From Bettongia penicillata ogilbyi (Eukaryota > Chordata > Mammalia > Diprotodontia > Potoroidae): a stretch of DNA of 64,000 bases. The stretch is from contig JAJHZJ010000311.1 of NCBI GenBank assembly GCA_023548195.1, positions 5,107,919 through 5,171,918 of the forward strand. Reading direction: 5' to 3'. Every line of letters begins with the position of its first letter. Within the stretch, counting starts at the first letter, position 1. The notes beneath the pieces were generated by a model, which worked only from the letters and a program-made list of their open reading frames with translations, did no database searches and was not told the DNA's origin. Shown here in pieces: positions 58,440 to 64,000 of the stretch. The translations under genes and the position numbers were made by a program.

Positions 58440-58985
58440 AAAAAACCCCCAAAAACATTTATTTAGACATCAGAAAGCCAAATCCCATAGCCGGAAAGCT
58501 AAATCCATCATAGTAGCCAAGAAGTCAATATACATTGTCACTGAAGTGGGCAAAGCCATTCCCAAGCTTCCTCCCCAACCCCCGCTGGGACCTTCTCACA
58601 AACACTCATGAGCCTAAGCTCTGCCCTTCCTAGCTTTGACTAGCCTGACCAATTTCCTCCCAGCTCTGCTCCACCCTTCCCATTCCACCTATTCAGCAAG
58701 CTTCTCCCACCATATGTAACTTACGCTTTCCATGTGATTTAAGCCTGTTAATGAATGGGAAAGATTTTCCCATTTAAATTACCATTATATTCAGCCCCAA
58801 GATCTTTTATATTCATCACATAGGTTGATGGGGCAACTGATGTGAACAGAATTATAACAGGGGTAACAGAAAATAAGCATATAAAACAGTATCTTAGGCA
58901 ACTGGGTCAACAGAACAATATAATAGGGATCACACAGAATAAGCACATAAAACAATATCTTAGGGTGGGGCTTGAGCACACACAC
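58440..58985 (-). mobile_element. Retroviral 3' LTR (approximate bounds)
   Basis: On the minus strand: a purine tract (ggggggaatgatgggg, right before 58985) of the kind that primes plus-strand DNA, a U3 with a ~64-66-bp tandem repeat (58831-58966), a TATA-like aatataaaag near 58805-58815 and AATAAA near 58460. A ~55-base piece around 58450-58510 recurs at 61640-61695, as expected for a 5' LTR remnant. The outer end is uncertain and could reach about 58200. Confidence 0.6.
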
Positions 58986-59442
58986 CCCATCATTCCCCCC
59001 CAGAACAAATGGGGCCCAAAATCTTGGGGTAAGGGGAAAAGGTCTCTTATTCTATAGCTACCTCCTACTGAGATTGGACATAGGGCTGTCCCTGTCTCAA
59101 GAGGTCCCATTCCAGAGATCAGTTCTTTAGCTGGCATCTGGAGCTCCAGGTCCAGTGGTGACACATCACAGTCATGGACAAGGGGTGACATCTGGCTTAA
59201 ACAATCGGGTACCTGCAGGTGAAGGGTACTAAGCCTGCAGAAAACAAATCTAATGAACAAATTTAACAGATAAAAAGCCAAAAAGAAACAGGGAGACAAT
59301 AGCCAGAAACAGGGTAGGTATAAGTTCAGCTATGCTTCTGCAGTCGATGAACCCCACTATCATAGCCTCATTCACAGTGGAATATATGAGTTAAAGGTAC
59401 AATTTGGAAATCATCTTTCATGAATAAACAACAGTTACAGTA

Positions 59443-60060
59443 TTATCTTTTCTTGCATGCTATAATTTCCACAGCCTTTGGAACATCGTCTGGCTTCCAT
59501 TTTACCCATACTTTAACTCTCAATTTTATTCTATCAATAGAACCTAATTCTTCAGTTCCTCTGCTAGTTATTTTGGAAGGAGGGTTAGTTTCCACAAGGG
59601 GTATTGTTTCACAAGGAATAATAATCACTTGAACTATTCGATCATTTTTACAAAATTGTATGGGTTCTTCACCTAAATTTTGGAATGTCACAATAATTTC
59701 TCCTTTATAATTAGAATCTATTACTCTAGCCAATGCATATATTCTTCAAGCTGCTAATCCAGATTTAGGTAATATCCGTCCAAAATGATTTTTGGGGATT
59801 CATATACATATTCCAGTGGATACTTTTCTTATTTCTTTTCTATCTAACCTAAAGTCCTATAAACAATGCAAATCATATCCTGCTGAACCAGGTATCCCAG
59901 GATAAGGTGCTGGGATATCTAACCTCACAGTCCAATACTCAATATTTGGGATCTTATGTATTTGTTTTTTTCTAATTTGCAGATTTGGGGTCATCATTCT
60001 GGCTAGAGGTGTACTTCCTCCTAATGATCTATTATTCAAATTACACAAAACAGTGAACAA
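59443..60060 (-). pseudogene. Retroviral dUTPase remnant with all five motifs
   Basis: dUTPase hydrolyses dUTP to dUMP, lowering uracil in viral DNA. Motif 1 GSAGYDLH (near 59870), motif 2 FGRILPKSGLA (near 59765-59795), motif 3 ARVIDSNYKGEI (59733-59695), motif 4 KNDRIVQVII (near 59640) and a worn motif 5 SRGTEELGS (near 59560) appear in order in one frame, interrupted by at least three stops. It directly follows the protease. Not the host DUT gene: there are no introns, and retroviral sequence lies on both sides. Confidence 0.85.
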
Positions 60061-60074
60061 ATTATCTTTCCAAT

Positions 60075-60330
60075 GTTGTATTCAGGAATGGTTACAATTA
60101 CCATGGTATATTCTTTCTTAGGTAGTTTTCCAATTTTCATCGTTAGTTTGACTTGTATGACTTATATTTCATCCCCTACCAGTCCTGTGGTGATGGTGAG
60201 AGGAATTCCATTTTTAAACTTATCAAGGTTTCCATATATAAGAGAAGCCTCTGACCCAGTGTCTATTAATGCCCTAGTTACAGTATTTGATCCATTTTTT
60301 CAATATATAGTCAAATTGATATAGGGTCTA
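60075..60330 (-). pseudogene. Retroviral aspartic protease remnant
   Basis: Reading the minus strand at about 60285-60170 gives ALIDTGSEASLIYGN, the retroviral protease active-site loop (D-T-G), followed by a short flap-like segment and a stop. The product cleaved Gag and Pol in the ancestor. One of the strongest retroviral signatures in the window. Confidence 0.8.
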
Positions 60331-60658
60331 TAATCTTGTCTGTGTATTTCTTTAATCTGAGCTGGGAATTGGCCAATTTCCTATTCTTCCTGAAGGTATG
60401 ATGAACTTGGGTACAAGGGTTCAGGAGGATCTGTAGAGGGCAGTTCTTACTTCTCTGTTCTGTCTAGTATCAAGTCCTTTTTTTCAGGACATTCTGTATA
60501 GTTCATTAGTTGGAATACCATCTATGCTTCCAAAATCAACCCCTGCTCTCTGTAGAGCAGTAAACAATTCTTTTCTTGTCGTTCTATTCTGACTTTGCAT
60601 TTGCTGGCTATTTACTCTTCTCTCTTGAGGAAATTTATTTTTTCCCCAGTCCCCTAGA

Positions 60659-61627
60659 TCACTTAACTGTGAAATCTTGTTCAGCACCTCTGAAAGAGTG
60701 TTCCCTATTTCCGCAATTATTAAGAGTCAAAACTAGTTGCTTATAAGCAGGAGGAGCTGCCTTCACTATTACATTCCTATGGGAAACTGCAAAGGGAGTA
60801 TCATAGTACGCATCTGCATTTCTAATCATTATGGCAGTCTTCATTACCTCCTCCTTTAACTTTCTTATACAGTGAATACCAGGGCCTGTCTCCACTAGGT
60901 CACATAGAGTCAGTAGGATACTGCCTTCTGCAGCCTTCTGCAGCCAAAGCTAACAGGTTAGTTGTATTGTTACCTCCTTGCATATTGTAATCTCTAAAAG
61001 TTTGCTGTAAAAAAGGATTCGGGCTAATGCCTATGAATTTCAGGCAGTCTACGGGATCAATAGCTGTTCCTCCAGCTCCCTCATCACTGATTCTCACCAT
61101 CCAAGATATCAATGATTCTCCCATCCTTTGGGTGAACCGACTCAAAATTTCTGTTACCTCCTACTGAGTAAAATCCTCAATTATCGATTAGAACACTGTG
61201 TTCCCTGCTTGGTTCTCTTGTTTCTGCCTTTCTATTGGGTGAGCTTCAGCCTTAGAAGTCTTCTCCTGCAAGATTGTTTCATTTTCCAGCTCTGACTTAA
61301 TTACATTTTCAGTCTATGCACTGTCCTGGCAGTTATCAGCTAGGCTGGGTCTCTATAAAGGTCATATGCACACTTCTTCTTAGCCAAATGAACAGCTTTT
61401 CCTTCCACCTGAGACTCTGCAGCCTGCTCTTTTAAAGGATAGTGTGAACACTGAGAATTCCCATGCAAACTAGCTAACTCTTTTTCCATCTGAATTTTTT
61501 CCTTCAGCAGCTTGTCCGTACTTTCACACATAGTACAATAACCTGTTAATAAAATCCAGCCTCTCCTACTTACCCTTGCCAGTTCCTCCTGGGGTCTTAT
61601 TGGTATTCCTTGCAAACACCTTTCCAA
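60659..61627 (-). pseudogene. Retroviral gag remnant
   Basis: Three open pieces on the minus strand (61627-61340, 61145-60900, 60895-60659), broken by stops and frame changes. The first has a charged, coiled-coil-like stretch (KLLKEKIQMEKELASL). The second looks like a capsid (RMGESLISWMVRISDEGAGG). The third ends with a worn zinc-knuckle-like NNCGNREHSFRG, as expected of nucleocapsid. It supplied the structural polyprotein in the ancestor and is not functional here. Family assignment rests on pattern and on the protease that follows. Confidence 0.6.
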
Positions 61628-61695
61628 GTCTCAAAAGAAAGAAAAACATTTATTTAGACACCAGAAAGCCAAATCCCAGAACCAGAAAGCTAAAT

Positions 61696-63800
61696 CCATC
61701 GAAGCAACAGATAATTTCATTCAAGAGAATGATAATAATGAGAAAACATACCAAAACTTATGGGATGCAGCAAAAACAATTCTTAGGGGAAGTTTTATAT
61801 CTCTGAATGCTTACATCAATAAAATAGAGAAAGCCGAGATCAACAAATTGGGCATGCAACTGAAAAAGCTACAAAAAGAACAAGTTAAAAACCCTTAATT
61901 AATATCAAATTAGAAATACTGAAAACCAGAGGAAAGATTAATAAAATTGAAATTAAGAAAACTATTGAACTAATAAATAAAATTAAGAGCTGGTTTTATG
62001 GAAAAAACAATAAAATTGATAAAACTTTGGTTAATTTGGTTAAAAAAAAAAAGAAAATCAAATTACCAGTATCAAAAATGAAAAGGGTGAATTCACCACC
62101 AATGAAGAGGAAATTAAAACAATAATTAGTAATTATTTTGCCCAATTGTGTGCCCATAAATATGACAATTTTAATGAAATGGATGAATATTTACAAAAAT
62201 ATAAATTGCCCAGATTAACACAAGAGGAAGAAAAATACTTAAATAATTGCATCTCAGAAAAATAAATTGAACAGCCATCAGTGAACTAGGGAAAAAACTC
62301 CAGGGTCAGATGGATTTATAAGCAAATTACATCAAACATTTAAAGAATAATTAAGCCCAATAACGATGAAAATTGGAAAACAACCTAAGAAAGAATGAAC
62401 CGTGATAATTCCTGAATACAACATTGGAAAGATAATTTGTTCACTGTTTTTGTATAATATAAATAATAGATCATTAGGAAGAAGTACACCCCTAGCCAGA
62501 ATGATGACCCCAGCTTCTGGGATAAGAACATACTGTTTAAGAGTAACTGCTGGAAAAACTGGAAAATAGTATGGCAGAAACTGGGCATAGACCAATGTCT
62601 GACACTGTATACTGAAATGAAGTCCAAATGGGTACACAATTTAGGTATAAAGACTGATTCTATAAGCAAATTAGGGGAGCAAGGAATAGTTTATTTGTTA
62701 GATCTATAGAGAATGGAGGAATTTATGACCAAATAAGAGATAGAGAACATTATGAAATGCAAAATAGATAATTTTGATTACATTCAGTTGAAAAGTTTTT
62801 GTACAAAAAAAGCCAATGAAACCAAGATTAGGAGGGAAGCAGAAAACTGGGAAAGAATTTTTACAACTAGTACCTTTGATAAAGGCCTCATTTCTAAAAT
62901 ATAGAGAGAACTGAGTCAAATTTAGAAGAATACAACTCATTCCCCAATTGATAAATGGTCAAAGGATATGAACAGGCAGTTTTCAGAGGAAGAAATTGAA
63001 GATATCTGTAGTCATATGAAAAAATGCTCTAAGTCACTATTGATTAGAGACATACAAATCAAAACAAGACATACAAATCAAAACAAGACATGCAAATCCG
63101 AGGTACCACATCACACCTATCAGATTGGCTAATGTGACAAAAAGGAAAATGATAAGCATTAGAGAAGATGTGGGAAAGTTGGAACACTCATTCTGGAGAG
63201 CAATTTGGAACTGTGCTCAAAGGGCTGTAAAAATGTGCATAACTTTTGACCCAGCAATGACACCTAGGGCTGTATTCCAAAGAAATTGTAAAGATGGGAA
63301 AAGGACCCATATGTACAAAAAAATTTATAGCAACTCTTTTTGCGATGGCCAAGAACTAGAAATTGAGGGGAGGCCCATCAACTGGGGAATGACTGAACAA
63401 GCTGTGGTATATCGATGTAATGGAATACTATTGTGCTAAAAGAAATAATGATCAGACAGACTTCAGAAAAACCTGGAAAGACATATATGAACTAATTATA
63501 AATGAGGGAAGTAGAACCAGGAGAACATTGTACACAGTTACAGCCACATTGTACGATGACTAACTTTGATAGACTTGGTTCTTCTCAGAAAGGTAAGATT
63601 CTAAGATAACTCCAAAAGGCTCTTAATAGAAAATTCTATCCACATCCAGAGAAAGAATTACCAAGTCTGAATGCAGATCGAGGTATACTATTTTTTTCAC
63701 TCTCTTTTGTTTTGTTTCTTCTTCTTTCTTTGTTTCTTCCATTGGTTCTAATTCTTCTTTGCAATATGACTAATGTGAAAATATTTGTAATGTGAATGTA
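61696..63800 (+). mobile_element. L1 ORF2 and 3' UTR with internal retroviral insert
   Basis: 5'-truncated L1 beginning inside ORF2 (ENDNNEKTYQNLWDAAKTIL, KAEINKLGMQLKKLQKEQ). At about 62345 L1 text is replaced by ~170 bases of retroviral protease-region sequence, and at 62515 L1 resumes further on (SFWDKN-type text, then the WQKLGID... region), so the RT core is missing. ORF2 C-terminal pieces follow (63125-63439, INWGMTEQAVV) with the 3' UTR to about 63800. Frameshifts are many. Confidence 0.85.
62345..62515 (+). mobile_element. Retroviral segment inside the L1
   Basis: Matches the reverse complement of about 59985-60140 at roughly nine bases in ten, with one ~9-base deletion: acgatgaaaattggaaaac, ttcctgaatacaacattgg, ctagccagaatgatgaccc. 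The right junction shares CCCA between the retroviral and L1 texts; the left shares about two bases. Confidence 0.88.
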
Positions 63801-63976
63801 CGTGTAGAGCCTTCACATGTTTGGGGCAGACAACCCCCTCACTCATCAATGGGTTTGAGAACCTTTGGTTACCCTCAACCTAGTTTGACCTGTCTACTGA
63901 GACGGTTTATTGGGCTGTGGTTGCTGTGCATGCTGCAGCTTCTTGGAGCCACAGGTGAGAGTTAGGTGGACAAACA
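63801..63976 (+). other. Unclassified sequence after the L1
   Basis: Text such as gttgctgtgcatgctgcagc and gagccacaggtgagagttag has no match elsewhere in the window. It is probably another repeat whose body lies outside. Confidence 0.3.
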
Positions 63977-64000
63977 GGTGCTCCATCAGCCACCACCACA
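63977..64000 (+). repeat. RTE LINE fragment at window edge
   Basis: The last bases, from aggtgctccatcagccacca, match the RTE element at 53164-53187 (aggtgctccattaaccacca) with two differences. The copy continues beyond the window. Confidence 0.6.

Larger units (their letters stand above)
58200..61695 (-). mobile_element. Decayed endogenous retrovirus without RT, integrase or env
   Basis: Minus-strand order from 61695: short LTR remnant, gag-like frames, protease, dUTPase, ~0.4 kb of non-coding sequence, then the 3' LTR. The internal part is only about 2.6 kb, so most of pol and all of env are absent. Every frame carries stops or shifts. The right end is cut exactly where a plus-strand L1 begins. 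A Gag region of the ISDEGAGG type and a dUTPase hint at an ERV-L-like (class III) origin, but this is inference; class II cannot be ruled out. Confidence 0.75.

Noticed and set aside
59443..60060. Host DUT gene or processed copy
   Set aside because: Retroviral protease and gag lie directly upstream and an LTR downstream, and the motif wording fits a viral enzyme.
55000..64000. JAML Ig-domain exons after the signal exon
   Set aside because: No frame with paired Ig cysteines and a D.G.Y.C-type motif was found. The second exon is probably beyond the right edge.
1..64000. CRISPR array, operon or prokaryotic mobile island
   Set aside because: No regularly spaced direct repeats, no polycistronic gene order, and clear spliceosomal introns throughout.

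Overview
The window is vertebrate nuclear DNA, almost certainly from a marsupial. Three short multi-exon genes with GT-AG introns sit in a dense field of interspersed repeats. The repeat types point to Metatheria: a tRNA-like SINE with a long tail (7 copies), many L2, L3/CR1 and MIR copies, L1 copies of the marsupial type, an RTE-clade LINE, palindromic hAT-like elements and mariner-derived elements. No species is assigned.

Genes, all on the + strand: MPZL2 (15.8-20.6 kb), MPZL3 (21.7-44.3 kb) and the first coding exon of JAML (54.9 kb). MPZL2 and MPZL3 are type I membrane proteins with one V-type immunoglobulin domain, split by introns of the same phase at the same places, so they are tandem duplicates. 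MPZL3 reads to 235 codons over six exons. MPZL2 reads to 194 codons and lacks the last ~20 residues known in placental orthologues. JAML continues beyond the right edge. The order MPZL2-MPZL3-JAML matches the known mammalian block beside the CD3 genes; no CD3E exon was recognised in the left 15 kb.

Layout: 0-2 kb, an L1-type ORF1 with no ORF2 behind it (HAL1-like). 2-15 kb, intergenic L2, L1, SINE and L3 copies, including two L1 insertions with clear 15- and 16-bp target duplications. 15.5-20.6 kb, MPZL2. 21.2-22.1 kb, a CpG island holding the MPZL3 promoter and first exon. 22-41 kb, MPZL3 introns full of L2, MIR and L1. 41.2-44.3 kb, MPZL3 3' UTR. 44.3-54 kb, intergenic repeats, including a decayed RTE element. 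54.3-54.8 kb, tandem repeats just upstream of the JAML exon. 55-64 kb, JAML intron 1 with a MIR, an L1 5' end, a decayed endogenous retrovirus on the minus strand (gag, protease, dUTPase, no reverse transcriptase) and an L1 copy on the plus strand that carries an internal piece of the same retrovirus family.

I see no prokaryotic-style system and no clearly new cellular gene. The most unusual points are the L1/retrovirus chimera, the protease-dUTPase adjacency in the pol-less retrovirus, the MPZL2 C-terminus (the same Ser-stop whether or not the last intron is removed) and a perfect 72-bp in-frame tandem duplication in the MPZL2 3' UTR. All identifications come from reading the sequence against remembered family features; no database search was run.
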